DNA of 64,000 bases. It comes from Caulobacter sp. SL161. Lineage in GTDB: Bacteria; Pseudomonadota; Alphaproteobacteria; Caulobacterales; Caulobacteraceae. The notes under the pieces were generated by a model. It was not told the DNA's origin and searched no databases. It worked only from the letters and a program-made list of their open reading frames with translations. Shown here in pieces: positions 1 through 10,425 of this stretch (positions are counted from its first letter, which is position 1; each line of letters begins with the position of its first letter). A program made the position numbers and the translations under genes. The stretch spans positions 2,418,001 through 2,482,000 of the forward strand of contig NZ_JAPPRA010000001.1 in assembly GCF_026672375.1 (NCBI RefSeq). Direction: 5' to 3'.

Positions 1-76
1 AGGGTGAGTGGTTACGAGCCCTTCAAGCCCTGGCGGTGATCGTCATTCGGCGGCGCGAACGCCTGAGACGTTTTAT

Positions 77-136
77 CCTCTCACCCTCCCACCGCTGCGC
101 GGCGGGCCCCTCCCTCTCTCCACGAGAGAGGGATTT
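77..136. repeat. Palindromic intergenic repeat, family 1
   Basis: Short GC-rich element with two hairpin arms: a gcgcgg-type core and a ccctctctc/gagagaggg stem at about 111-133. The same pattern recurs at 2792-2848 and, inverted, at 2921-2973. It lies just past the hdaA stop codon, so its transcript could act as an hdaA terminator. The first 76 bases of the window hold nothing I can recognise. Confidence 0.6.
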
Positions 137-835
137 TTACCCCGCCTCATCCTCCCCCTCGAACCCCTCCAGCACTTCGCGCGCCAAGGCCTTGTTCAGC
201 TCGCGCCGGCGCGCGGCGGCTTCCTCGTCCAGCAGGTCGGCCGCGGCGATGGCTTCGGCGGCCGAGCGGGGCAGGCGGGCGACGAGGTAGGGATAGAGGT
301 CCGGCTCGGGCTTCAACAGCCGCTGGGCGAAGGCCCGCCGCAGCACCGCCTCCAGCACCGCGTCGTCGGGCTCGTCGAGGACCGCCACCGACAGGGCGTT
401 CAGCCGCGAGCGCAGGTCCGGCACCGCCGTCTCCCAGGCCAGGGGCGCGACCCGGCCGGTCAGCAGCACGGTCCCGCCGTCCACCCCGGCCATGTTCAGA
501 AGGTGAAACAGCGCCTCGTCGCTCAGCGCGCCGCCCTGCGCGCGGCGGTCGGCGTCCTCGACCAGCACCGGCCGGCCGCGCAGAGCCGCCAGATCCAGCG
601 GCGCGGCGGCCGGATCGGCCGCGTCCACCACCACGGCCCCGACCTCCTGGGCCCAGGCCCGCGCCAGATGCGTCTTGCCGCCGCCCGCCGGGCCCACCAG
701 AGCCAGCCGCCCCTCCGGCCAGGCCAGCCACGCATCGACCCGCGCCACCGCCTCGGCGTTGACCGGCGAGACGGCGAAGTCCTCCCGGCCATAGCTGGGG
801 GTGAGGGACAGCGGCAGTCGAAACTGGGTGGACAA
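137..835 (-). CDS. hdaA: HdaA, DnaA regulatory inactivator (Hda family)
   Basis: A 232-residue DnaA-related AAA+ protein without the DnaA DNA-binding domain, which is the size and shape of Hda. Residues 4-11 (QFRLPLSL) match the sliding-clamp-binding motif QxxLPL found at Hda N-termini. A Walker A motif (GPAGGGKTHLA) lies near residues 48-58. Family knowledge: Hda bound to the DNA-loaded beta clamp stimulates ATP hydrolysis by DnaA and so prevents over-initiation; in Caulobacter the protein is called HdaA. The start at 835 is preferred because it places the clamp motif at the extreme N-terminus. A repeat follows its stop codon. The two out-of-frame ORFs inside it are shadows. Confidence 0.88.
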   Translation of the reverse strand: MSTQFRLPLSLTPSYGREDFAVSPVNAEAVARVDAWLAWPEGRLALVGPAGGGKTHLARAWAQEVGAVVVDAADPAAAPLDLAALRGRPVLVEDADRRAQGGALSDEALFHLLNMAGVDGGTVLLTGRVAPLAWETAVPDLRSRLNALSVAVLDEPDDAVLEAVLRRAFAQRLLKPEPDLYPYLVARLPRSAAEAIAAADLLDEEAAARRRELNKALAREVLEGFEGEDEAG

Positions 836-986
836 GCCCTTGGGGTCCGGCGTGGTGAACGTCAGGCCAAGGATATAGGCCGCTTCGGCGGGGCGGGGGA
901 GGTGGCGGGGCTGGGGATGATGGGGATTAGGGCGTGGGAGGTGTGGATGGGGTTGGCGAGCGAGTTAGCTCGGTTAAGCTGACCTA

Positions 987-1508
987 ATGAAGCTGGCTCC
1001 ATATTCCTACAAAGCTGCTTATGAGCGGGTAGCAGAGCTCATTGGTTATCCTGTTGAGCGAAGCACTAGGATATTCGCAATTGAGGGTTTGCCTTCGGCT
1101 GGCAAATCATCGCTCGCATCTTGGTTAGCTTGGCAATTTGGAATGCCGGCTGTCCACCTCGATCTCTTCTTGATACCCGGCGATATCGGTAAAATAGCGT
1201 GGCGTGAAAGCGAAATAGCTGAAGCGATTAAGGGGCGCGTCGAGAGCAAACGTTCCCCGCTTATCGTCGAAGGTGTATTCTCTTTCGCCGTACTGGAGAG
1301 GCTCGGCTTGGCACCCGACTTGAAAATACTGGTAGAGAACCTGAACAACATATCTGACGATCCGCTGGTCGATATGACGCGTGCTAGATGCCAGGACCCT
1401 CAGTTTCTGAAATCGGTTGATCTTACTGTCAGGTGGAGCGATCCGATGTCGACTGCTGAGGAGGCCAAACTCGCCTTTCAGACGTCACTGGAGAGCTGGC
1501 GACCTTAG
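987..1508 (+). CDS. P-loop nucleoside/adenylate kinase-like protein
   Basis: A 173-residue protein with a clear Walker A loop (GLPSAGKSS, residues 34-42), followed by a short aspartate-containing strand (HLDLF) and a strand reading LIVEGVFSF. This is the layout of uridine-kinase or adenylate-kinase-like P-loop phosphotransferases. The substrate cannot be inferred. Codon use is visibly AT-richer than in every neighbour (codons such as ata, ttg, aat and gct are frequent), which suggests recent acquisition. The gene lies between hdaA and a block of palindromic repeats. It may be a genuine small kinase or part of an accessory insertion. No partner gene is visible. Confidence 0.7.
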   Translation: MKLAPYSYKAAYERVAELIGYPVERSTRIFAIEGLPSAGKSSLASWLAWQFGMPAVHLDLFLIPGDIGKIAWRESEIAEAIKGRVESKRSPLIVEGVFSFAVLERLGLAPDLKILVENLNNISDDPLVDMTRARCQDPQFLKSVDLTVRWSDPMSTAEEAKLAFQTSLESWRP

Positions 1509-1573
1509 TCGTCATTTGACCGAGCCGCGCCCCCGCGCGGTCCCGTCCTTAAATCTCTTGGAGGCTGCAGCGT

Positions 1574-1666
1574 GCAGGACTGACCAAGTCAGTCAAGGAC
1601 CGCCCTCCGGGCGGCCGCGCGGCGGCGACGCGGAGCGTCGTCCTTGAGTGACTTGGTCAGCCCTGC
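1574..1666. repeat. Inverted repeat with 27-base arms
   Basis: Left arm 1574-1600 and right arm 1640-1666 are reverse complements with 2 mismatches. The arms read gcaggactgaccaagtcagt and onward. The enclosed 39 bases are very GC-rich and partly self-complementary. It sits 66 bases after the kinase-like gene. It could be a terminator, a REP-type element or a small non-autonomous mobile unit. Confidence 0.75.
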
Positions 1667-1740
1667 GATCGTCTCGCCGTGAGATGTAAGGCGGGCTCCT
1701 TCTCGGGCGAGAAGGGGCGGAACTGGGTCCAACATAACCC

Positions 1741-1870
1741 CCGACTTCCCCGGCGAATGCCGGGGCCCAGATTCATCCCGAGCGGTTTGGGCGGGCGCGA
1801 CCTGCGGCCTTGCGAGCGCTTCGACGGCGGCGGGTTCGATCTGGACCCCGGCGTTCGCCGGGGAGGTCGG
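1741..1870. repeat. Inverted repeat pair, ccccggcgaatgccgggg type
   Basis: Arms 1741-1772 and 1839-1870 are reverse complements with 3 mismatches in 32. Each arm itself folds (cccggcgaatgccggg). The enclosed segment shows no gene. It is the second of three nested or tandem inverted repeats in this intergenic region. Confidence 0.75.
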
Positions 1871-1884
1871 AGTTCAAAAGGTCC

Positions 1885-1996
1885 GTCATCCCGCGCTTTA
1901 TGCGCGGGACCCATTTGTCCGCCGCACGGGCCTAGATCCCTCACGCGCTCACGGGGAAGCTGAACCATGGGTCCCGCGCATGAAGCGCGGGATGAC
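1885..1996. repeat. Inverted repeat pair, gtcatcccgcgc type
   Basis: Arms 1885-1914 and 1967-1996 are reverse complements with 1 mismatch in 30. Each arm contains its own small hairpin (cccgcgctttatgcgcggg). It ends 66 bases before the EcsC start. A further short hairpin, cccttctcccgcaaggggag and onward, follows at about 2028-2050. Confidence 0.75.
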
Positions 1997-2062
1997 GGGG
2001 TGGGTAGGGGTAGGGCTCAGCAAACCCTTCTCCCGCAAGGGGAGAAGGATTATCTCCACCCC

Positions 2063-2803
2063 ATGACTCTCTCCCCCGACCTCCTCGCCTGGCGCGCCGA
2101 CCTGATCCAGCCGCCGGGACCGTTGAACGGCCTGGCGCGGGCCGCGCAGCAGCGGATCAACAGGATCATCCCCGAAAAGGTCCACGCCGCCATCACCACG
2201 GCCATCGAGGGCATGACGCGGGCGATGCTGACCGGGGCCGATTTCGCGACGGGCTCGCCGCTCCATGACGTGACGCTGGACGAGCGCCGGGCGGCGGCGG
2301 CCAAGGCGATCGACGGCTGGAAGAAGACGGCCGCCGTCGAGGGCGGCGTCACCGGGGCGGGGGGCTTCCTGATGGCGGCGGCCGATTTCCCGCTGCTGAT
2401 GAGCTTCAAGATCAAGCTGTTGTTCGAGATCGCCGCCATCTTCGGCCATGACGGCACAGCGCTGCCCGAGCGACTGTTCATCCTGCACGTCTTCGAGCTG
2501 GCCTTTTCCGACGGCGACCACCGGGCCGGGGCGCTGGCGTCTCTGGACCACTGGGACGCAAGGCCCCATCCCCAGCACCTGGACGACTTCGACTGGCGGG
2601 CCTTCCAGCAGCAGTACCGCGACCACATCGATCTGGCCAAACTGGTCCAGTTCATCCCCGTGGTCGGCGCGCCGCTGGGGGCGATCGTCAACTGGCGGCT
2701 TGTCGAGAAACTGGGCCATACGGCGGTGATGGCCTATCGCATGCGGGCCGAACAGGGGGCTTATCCCCGCATCGGCACGGGCGCTGAAATCCCTCTCTCC
2801 TAG
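2063..2803 (+). CDS. EcsC family protein
   Basis: A 246-residue protein resembling the EcsC family. It has an alpha-helical N-terminus, a glycine/alanine-rich stretch near residues 94-108 (GGVTGAGGFLMAAAD) and a C-terminal hydrophobic segment near residues 197-212 (LVQFIPVVGAPLGAIV). The family is named after a Bacillus protein encoded with the Ecs ABC exporter, but its biochemical role is not settled. I chose the ATG at 2063. The reading frame continues upstream to 1967, but that part is inside a palindromic repeat. The last residues (EIPLS) and stop codon are encoded by the left half of another repeat, so the original C-terminus may have been replaced. Confidence 0.75.
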   Translation: MTLSPDLLAWRADLIQPPGPLNGLARAAQQRINRIIPEKVHAAITTAIEGMTRAMLTGADFATGSPLHDVTLDERRAAAAKAIDGWKKTAAVEGGVTGAGGFLMAAADFPLLMSFKIKLLFEIAAIFGHDGTALPERLFILHVFELAFSDGDHRAGALASLDHWDARPHPQHLDDFDWRAFQQQYRDHIDLAKLVQFIPVVGAPLGAIVNWRLVEKLGHTAVMAYRMRAEQGAYPRIGTGAEIPLS

Positions 2804-2973
2804 AGAGAGGGAGGGGCCCGCGCCGCAGGCGCGGGAGGGTGAGGGGTTATGGTTTCGGCCGTGAAAACCCCGCCTTTTCAGTTTCTTGCCAGGCCCTGCC
2901 CGGTCCGGAAAGGTTGAAACCCCTCACCCTCCCAAGCTTTGCTTGGGCCCCTCCCTCTCCCTCTGGGAGAGGG
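2792..2973. repeat. Facing pair of family 1 palindromic repeats
   Basis: One unit at 2792-2848 (ccctctctcctagagagagg and onward, then a gcgccgcaggcgc hairpin) and a second, inverted unit at 2921-2973 (aagctttgcttgggcccctc and onward). They are separated by about 72 bases without a gene. The left unit overlaps the EcsC stop codon. Confidence 0.7.
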
Positions 2974-3032
2974 AATTGGGTGAGCGTTCGCGGGCTTTCA
3001 TCCCCGGCCTGAAAACCTGTCGTAGTCTCTAT

Positions 3033-3424
3033 CCACCTCGTCGCGAGGAAAGGGCGCATGGCCAGCGACCATTTGCGGCGGCGGGGGGCGGTCGAGCGGG
3101 GACAGGTTCGAGGGGGTTACTCGGACGGTCCGGGGCTGAGCTTGCTGGGCTCACCCGCCCGCCGTCGGCGTGGTTGAGGGCAAAGGGATGTGTCTTAGCC
3201 TGGATTGGCTCGTCCTCCTCGACCGTCGGGCGCCTGGGAAACCAGGGGCTCGGGTCCCGGTAAGGCCTGAACAGGGCCACCTGACGGGACGCTGGCGGAT
3301 AACGGCTGCGCGGAGCGTTCGGGCTTCGTCGAAACGGTATTTATCAAACAACTCCGGACGGATGTCCGGCGCTCCGCGTCCCTTTCCGAACCTTCAGCGG
3401 GAGACCGCGTGAGGCGACGGCGGC
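3033..3424. repeat. 390-base inverted duplicate element, copy A
   Basis: This region matches the reverse complement of 36778-37168 almost base for base; aligning by eye, I find only scattered differences plus a short divergent patch near 3340-3350. Structured features are kept in both copies. These are CCTGG-GAAA-CCAGG at 3233-3246, a 9-base closing stem at 3309-3317/3370-3378, and an inner hairpin at 3354-3369 with identical stems but different loops. Both strands hold short open frames, none resembling a known protein. It may be a structured RNA gene or a mobile or selfish repeat. It does not match what I know of tmRNA, RNase P or SRP RNA. Confidence 0.8.
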
Positions 3425-3435
3425 GCGTCCGTAGA

Positions 3436-3571
3436 AGCGCCCCCTCCGTCGCGTCGCCTGGCGGCGCCGCGCCACCTCCCCCGCAAGCGGGGCAGGAGGG
3501 CTGCGGTGTCCTCCTCACCCGTAAAACGGGGGAGGTGGCGCGCGGCGCAGCCGCGCGACGGAGGGGGCGCT
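3436..3571. repeat. Nested palindromic repeat
   Basis: Outer arms 3436-3453 and 3554-3571 are perfect 18-base reverse complements. Inner arms 3469-3483 and 3527-3541 are perfect 15-base reverse complements. The enclosed centre (ccgcaagcggggcaggaggg) also folds. It abuts the end of the GNAT gene and could stop its transcription. Confidence 0.75.
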
Positions 3572-3586
3572 TGGTGCGCCCCGACC

Positions 3587-4102
3587 CTAAAGCCTCAGCC
3601 CATAGACCCGCCGGTCGCGGCGCTCGCCGTCGCGGTGGACCGCGCCCTTCATGTAGCCGTCGGGGCGGAAGCCCAGCTTGGCCAGCAGGCGTTCGGCGGG
3701 GACGTCGCCGACGTGGACGCGGGCGGTGATGGCCTTGAGGCCGTCGGCGGCGATCTGGGCGAGGAGGGCGCTCAGGGCCTCCTGGCCAAAGCCCTGACCC
3801 CAGCCCTCGCGGGCGACGGCGAAGCGAATCTCGGCGGTGTCGCGGCGGCGGTCGATGTCGAACAGCTCGCAAAAGCCGATGAAGGCCCCGTCGGCCGCGC
3901 GGCGGATGGCCCAGTAGGCCGCGTCGCCGCCGGCCATCTCCTCGACCTGGGCGCCGACCCGCGCGGCGACCGCGTCGGGGTCCTCGATCGGCTCCTGGTC
4001 GAGGCTGGACATCACCTCGGCGTCGCTGAAGAACGGATAGATCAGCGGCGCGTCGTCGACCGTCAGCGGGGCGATGATGAGGCGTTCGGTCTCGAGGATC
4101 AT
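3587..4102 (-). CDS. GNAT family N-acetyltransferase (RimJ/RimL type)
   Basis: A 171-residue protein that opens with ETERLIIAPLTVDDAPLIYPF, the usual start of the RimJ/RimL branch of GNAT acetyltransferases. The acetyl-CoA-binding region reads REGWGQGFGQEAL (around residues 98-110), corresponding to the Q/RxxGxG/A pyrophosphate loop. A later ERLLAKLGFRPDG segment matches the family C-terminal motif. The enzyme should transfer acetyl from acetyl-CoA to an amine, possibly a protein N-terminus; the substrate is unknown. It is a single gene facing away from secG, ending in a palindromic repeat. Confidence 0.8.
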   Translation of the reverse strand: MILETERLIIAPLTVDDAPLIYPFFSDAEVMSSLDQEPIEDPDAVAARVGAQVEEMAGGDAAYWAIRRAADGAFIGFCELFDIDRRRDTAEIRFAVAREGWGQGFGQEALSALLAQIAADGLKAITARVHVGDVPAERLLAKLGFRPDGYMKGAVHRDGERRDRRVYGLRL

Positions 4103-4201
4103 GCGGTCCTTGGGAAAGGCTGGGGGACTTGCGTTTGCGTGTACGCTTCCCAGCTATGGCGCGGAGCCGCCTCTAGTGGTAGAGGGGCCGCTTCGTTTTT
4201 C

Positions 4202-4220
4202 GCGCGGGTTTGGCCCGCGC
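4202..4220 (+). promoter_or_regulatory. Leader hairpin before secG
   Basis: Arms gcgcggg/cccgcgc with a tttgg loop, ending 21 bases upstream of the secG ATG. It could be part of the 5' leader or a terminator for antisense reading. The role is inferred from position only. Confidence 0.35.
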
Positions 4221-4241
4221 CCGGATCGAGAACACATTCGC

Positions 4242-4709
4242 ATGCTCATCGGCGTTCTGCTGGCCATCAACATCGTCGTCTGCCTCGGCCTGATCGGGGT
4301 GGTGCTGCTGCAGCGCTCCGAGGGCGGCGCCCTGGGCATGGGCGGCAACTCGGGCGGCCTGATGACCGCGCGCGGCGCCGGCGACCTCCTGACCCGGATC
4401 ACCTGGATCCTGTTCTCGATCTTCCTGACCATCAGCCTGGTGCTGACCATCCTGACCGGCCGTCTGGACAAGAGCGGCTCGGTCGCCGACAGCATCAAGG
4501 GCCTGGACGCCAAGACCCTGCAGAACGTTCCGGCCCCGACGCCGGCTCCTGGCTCGCTGAACTCGCTGCCCTCGTCGGCCCAGCCGGGCGGCATCCAGGC
4601 CCCGACGCCGCAGATCAACACCCCCGCGCCGGCCGTCCAGCAGCCCGCGCTCCTGGCCCCCGCCGAGCCGGCTCCGGCCACCGCCCCGGCCGGCCAGCCC
4701 AAGCCCTAA
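4242..4709 (+). CDS. secG: Preprotein translocase subunit SecG
   Basis: A 155-residue protein with two membrane helices at about residues 1-22 (MLIGVLLAINIVVCLGLIGV) and 47-72. Between them lies the SecG hallmark QRSEGGALGMGG at about residues 24-35. The C-terminal half is a long proline/alanine-rich tail rich in PAPTP-like runs, as in other alphaproteobacterial SecG proteins and longer than the E. coli protein. SecG belongs to the SecYEG channel and assists SecA-driven export. The ATG at 4242 is chosen because the open frame upstream is not SecG-like. A strong terminator follows, so secG looks monocistronic. Confidence 0.92.
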   Translation: MLIGVLLAINIVVCLGLIGVVLLQRSEGGALGMGGNSGGLMTARGAGDLLTRITWILFSIFLTISLVLTILTGRLDKSGSVADSIKGLDAKTLQNVPAPTPAPGSLNSLPSSAQPGGIQAPTPQINTPAPAVQQPALLAPAEPAPATAPAGQPKP

Positions 4710-4733
4710 CCGTCCCAGACGGCGCTTTCACCG

Positions 4734-4760
4734 ACCCCCGAGGGCGACCTCGGGGGTTTA
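4734..4760 (+). terminator. Rho-independent terminator after secG
   Basis: A 10-base perfect stem (acccccgagg/cctcgggggt) with a gcga loop, followed by tta, 24 bases after the secG stop codon and 64 bases before pyrG. Confidence 0.85.
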
Positions 4761-4817
4761 ATCTTGTTGATGAACGCGGGTCTTTCTCCCCGCGTCCACG
4801 AATCACGAGTAATCTGA

Positions 4818-6476
<1,659 letters not shown>

Positions 6477-6590
6477 TCACGAGGTTGCATCTTCCCACAG
6501 ATTCGGGCATAAGCCCGCCCTCACGCGGCGGCTCGGGCGCTCCCAAGCCGCCGCTCTCGATTTTCACGCTCAGCGAGCAGAGTCACTTCG

Positions 6591-6773
6591 ATGGCCGTTC
6601 CTAAAAGAAAAACTTCGCCTTCTCGCCGGAACATGCGCCGGTCGCACCACGCCCTGGGCGCCAACTCGTTCATCGAGGACAAGGACACGGGTGAGCTGCG
6701 CCGTCCGCACCATGTCGATCTGAAGACCGGCATGTACAACGGCAAGCAGATCCTGACGCCGAAGGAAGACTAA
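6591..6773 (+). CDS. rpmF: 50S ribosomal protein L32
   Basis: A 60-residue basic protein starting [20 protein letters not shown], the conserved L32 N-terminus. It lacks the zinc-binding cysteine pairs present in some L32 proteins. It is preceded by 114 bases of non-coding sequence that should hold its promoter and is followed by a strong terminator, so it is probably transcribed on its own. Confidence 0.97.
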   Translation: MAVPKRKTSPSRRNMRRSHHALGANSFIEDKDTGELRRPHHVDLKTGMYNGKQILTPKED

Positions 6774-6800
6774 GTCTTCTTCCGCCTCTGACGGTCTGAA

Positions 6801-6832
6801 AGCGCCGCCGGGCTCGTTCCGGCGGCGCTTTT
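6801..6832 (+). terminator. Rho-independent terminator after rpmF
   Basis: Stem gcgccgccgg/ccggcggcgc around a 7-base loop, followed by tttt, 28 bases after the rpmF stop codon. Confidence 0.88.
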
Positions 6833-6894
6833 CGTCGTATTTTGTCGTGTGCGTCAAAAACGGTGTTATCCTTCCCGTCGGGAGGAGCAGGCCG

Positions 6895-7893
6895 ATGTTC
6901 ACACGTCGCACGCTGGCCGGAGGTCTGGGCTCGATCCTGGCCGCGCCCGGCCTCCTTGGCGCCAGCGCTCAGGCCGCGGTGGCGAACCAGACGCCCCCCG
7001 CGATTCCCAGTGGCCGCGAGATCGGCGCCGGCGAAGATCCGCTGGTGATCCTGGACGCCGCGCTCGATAGCGACGCCCGCCTGACGGTCGCCACGACGAT
7101 CAACAGCGAGGCGGGCTTTCGCTTCGTCGTCGACACCGGCGCCGACAGGACTGTCCTGACGCCTGGTCTGGCTGAGCGCCTCAATCTGCCGCGAGGACCC
7201 GACGTCCTGGTTCACGGCGCCACCGGCGCGGTCACGTGCCGGACCGCGCTGGTGCGCTCCTTGCGGGCCGGCGACACGGGGCTGACCAACAGCATCCTGC
7301 CCGTCCTGCCGTATGAACGGGTGGGCGCCGATGGCCTTCTCGGCGTCGACGCCCTGGACGGGCGGAATGTCATCATCGACTTCCGAAAGAATCAGCTGGA
7401 GATCCGCCGCAGCGCGCCAAGCTTCGAACCGTACGCGAGTTCGCGGGAGGTTACGGTTTCGGCGGATTCGCGGTTTGGGCGGCTCACCCTGGCCCACTCC
7501 CGGATCGCCGGCGCAAGGTCATTGGCCTTCATCGACTCCGGCGGCGGGGTCAGCATCGGCAACATGGCGCTGGCTCGATCGATCGCCGCTAAGCGGCGCC
7601 GTTCTTCCGATTTGGTTCGCCCGATCCGATTGCTCACCGCCAGTGGTGAGATCCAGCTTGGCGAGTTCCGCGTCATTCCCGCCATCACGATGGGAGACCT
7701 GCGCCTGACCAATACCCCCATGGCGTTCGCGGATTTGCACGTCTTCAACCACTGGGGGCTGAACGATCGGCCTGCGGCCCTGTTCGGGGTCGATGTGCTC
7801 CGGCTCTTCGCGCGGGTGGAGCTGGATTTCGGCGCAGGAAAGGTGCTGTTCCGACTGGGGCAGGGGGGCTTCTCGCCCATCCTGCAGGCGTGA
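6895..7893 (+). CDS. Exported retropepsin-like aspartyl protease
   Basis: A 332-residue protein with a signal peptide (MFTRRTLAGGLGSILAAPG) whose twin arginine suggests Tat export. Two aspartate sites are visible: FVVDTGADRTVLT at about residues 76-88 and AFIDSGGGVSIGN at about residues 209-221. These fit a two-lobed aspartyl protease of the kind annotated as retroviral-type or aspartyl protease family. The second site, DSGGG, departs slightly from D(T/S)G(A/S). Start at 6895: the sequence gggaggag lies a few bases upstream, while the earlier in-frame start at 6847 would block the signal peptide. Substrate is unknown, and the gene appears monocistronic. Confidence 0.75.
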   Translation: MFTRRTLAGGLGSILAAPGLLGASAQAAVANQTPPAIPSGREIGAGEDPLVILDAALDSDARLTVATTINSEAGFRFVVDTGADRTVLTPGLAERLNLPRGPDVLVHGATGAVTCRTALVRSLRAGDTGLTNSILPVLPYERVGADGLLGVDALDGRNVIIDFRKNQLEIRRSAPSFEPYASSREVTVSADSRFGRLTLAHSRIAGARSLAFIDSGGGVSIGNMALARSIAAKRRRSSDLVRPIRLLTASGEIQLGEFRVIPAITMGDLRLTNTPMAFADLHVFNHWGLNDRPAALFGVDVLRLFARVELDFGAGKVLFRLGQGGFSPILQA

Positions 7894-7905
7894 AGACGGC
7901 CCGTC

Positions 7906-8676
7906 CTACTGGCCTCGGCCGCGCTCCATGACTTGGCGTCGCTGCGCCTCGACACGCTCGGGCGTCACCGTGCGATTGTGAGCGCTGGATCGCTCGTGCT
8001 CCAGCGCCAGCCCCTCACCAAACGCCAAGGCGTATCCGTCGTCGATCAGGGACTTGTAGAACGACAGGGCTTCCACCGGAATGGACGCCATGTCCTGGGC
8101 CATACGCAATGCGGTGGGCAACAGCTCGCTCGCTGTTGTCACGCGATTGACCAGCCCCCAGTCAGCGGCGGTGCGCGCGTCGAGGAAGTTGCCCGTGAGG
8201 GACAACTCCTTGGCCCTGTAGGGCCCGATCAGGCGCGACAGCTTCTGAGACAGCCCCCAGCCCGGCATGATGCCGACCCGCGCATGGGTGTCGGCGAAGC
8301 GCGCGTTCTCGGAAGCCAGGAGCACGTCGCACGCCAGCGCCAGTTCGAAGCCTCCGGTGATCGCGACGCCGTTGATCGCTCCGATCACCGGCTTACGGCA
8401 GGTCTCCACCGCTCGCACAGGGTTGGATCGCGCATCCTGATCGTTCGCCGCGCCCATGGCGGCGGGATCGCCGCCAAGCTCCTTGAGATCCAGCCCGGCG
8501 GTGAAGGCTCGATCGCCGGCGCCGGTCAGGATCACGACGCTGACGTCCGGATCCCGGTCGAGTTGGACGATAGCGTCATGGAGGGCCAATCTCAGCGCCT
8601 TGGAGAGGGCGTTCATCGCCTCGGGGCGATTGAGCGTCACAATGGCGATGGCGCCGCGTCGTTCGATGAGCAGCAT
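7906..8676 (-). CDS. Enoyl-CoA hydratase/isomerase family protein
   Basis: A 256-residue crotonase-fold protein. Residues 1-20 read MLLIERRGAIAIVTLNRPEA, the typical opening. The first oxyanion loop is AFTAGLDLKELGG and the second is INGVAITGGFELALACD, followed by ADTHARVGIMPGWGLSQKL. The catalytic pair is atypical: the second-loop region has THARVGI, where classical hydratases have a glutamate, so this may be another crotonase activity. Start at 8676 follows gggaggac; an upstream in-frame ATG at 8718 has no such site. The gene faces away from eno, with about 110 bases between them, and converges tightly on the protease gene. Confidence 0.8.
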   Translation of the reverse strand: MLLIERRGAIAIVTLNRPEAMNALSKALRLALHDAIVQLDRDPDVSVVILTGAGDRAFTAGLDLKELGGDPAAMGAANDQDARSNPVRAVETCRKPVIGAINGVAITGGFELALACDVLLASENARFADTHARVGIMPGWGLSQKLSRLIGPYRAKELSLTGNFLDARTAADWGLVNRVTTASELLPTALRMAQDMASIPVEALSFYKSLIDDGYALAFGEGLALEHERSSAHNRTVTPERVEAQRRQVMERGRGQ

Positions 8677-8756
8677 CGGGTCCTCCCTTGGGTTATCGAC
8701 GTTCACGCGGCCTCCCATGGGGAAGTCAAGTTGCGCCTTGGACGCTTGGCGGCTAA

Positions 8757-10070
<1,314 letters not shown>

Positions 10071-10097
10071 GCAACCCTGGAATAGTCGAGACGACAG

Positions 10098-10130
10098 GAG
10101 CGTGTCCGCGCGAGCGGGCACGCTCTTTTC
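10098..10130 (+). terminator. Rho-independent terminator after eno
   Basis: Stem gagcgtg(t)ccgc/gcgg(g)cacgctc with a gcga loop and a tttt tail, 28 bases after the eno stop codon. Confidence 0.85.
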
Positions 10131-10425
10131 ATGTCCGATTCCCGCCGGCGCGCCTTTGCAGGGGGGAGAGATGGGCTTCGTCGAACGGCGTTTACCCACA
10201 AATTTTCTAAAAGCGAGCCGGTCGTTTCAAACGAGACCAGTTTTTCCGTGTTCGCGAGCGCGAAATGGCTTCGGCGGCGCGGTATCTAGATGCGGATGAA
10301 ACCATCTCAGATGAAAGCATCGCTCGCCTGGCGGGCGATCGGCCGATAAACCCTGCTCAACGCCCGGATTTAGAAGGCGTTAAGGCCAGTCGGCGATCCT
10401 ACGAATCCCTCTTTGGGACGCTGAG
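10131..10425 (+). other. Gene-free stretch upstream of ftsB
   Basis: About 295 bases with no convincing coding frame. Around 10200-10250 it becomes AT-richer (acaaattttctaaaagcgag) and contains an imperfect hairpin, ggtcgtttcaaacgagacc, at about 10219-10237. It probably holds the ftsB promoter, but I cannot place a -35/-10 pair with confidence. Confidence 0.4.

Noticed and set aside
1509..2062. Small open frames among the repeats (60-100 codons)
   Set aside because: They are formed by palindromic repeat sequence and have no protein-like features.
3033..3424. tmRNA, RNase P or SRP RNA as identity of the 390-base element
   Set aside because: I found no tag-peptide codons, no gaaagtccgggc-type RNase P core and no SRP tetraloop-and-internal-loop pattern.
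4074..4241. Extension of SecG upstream of 4242
   Set aside because: The extra 56 residues overlap the divergent GNAT gene and would place the first membrane helix far from the N-terminus, unlike SecG.
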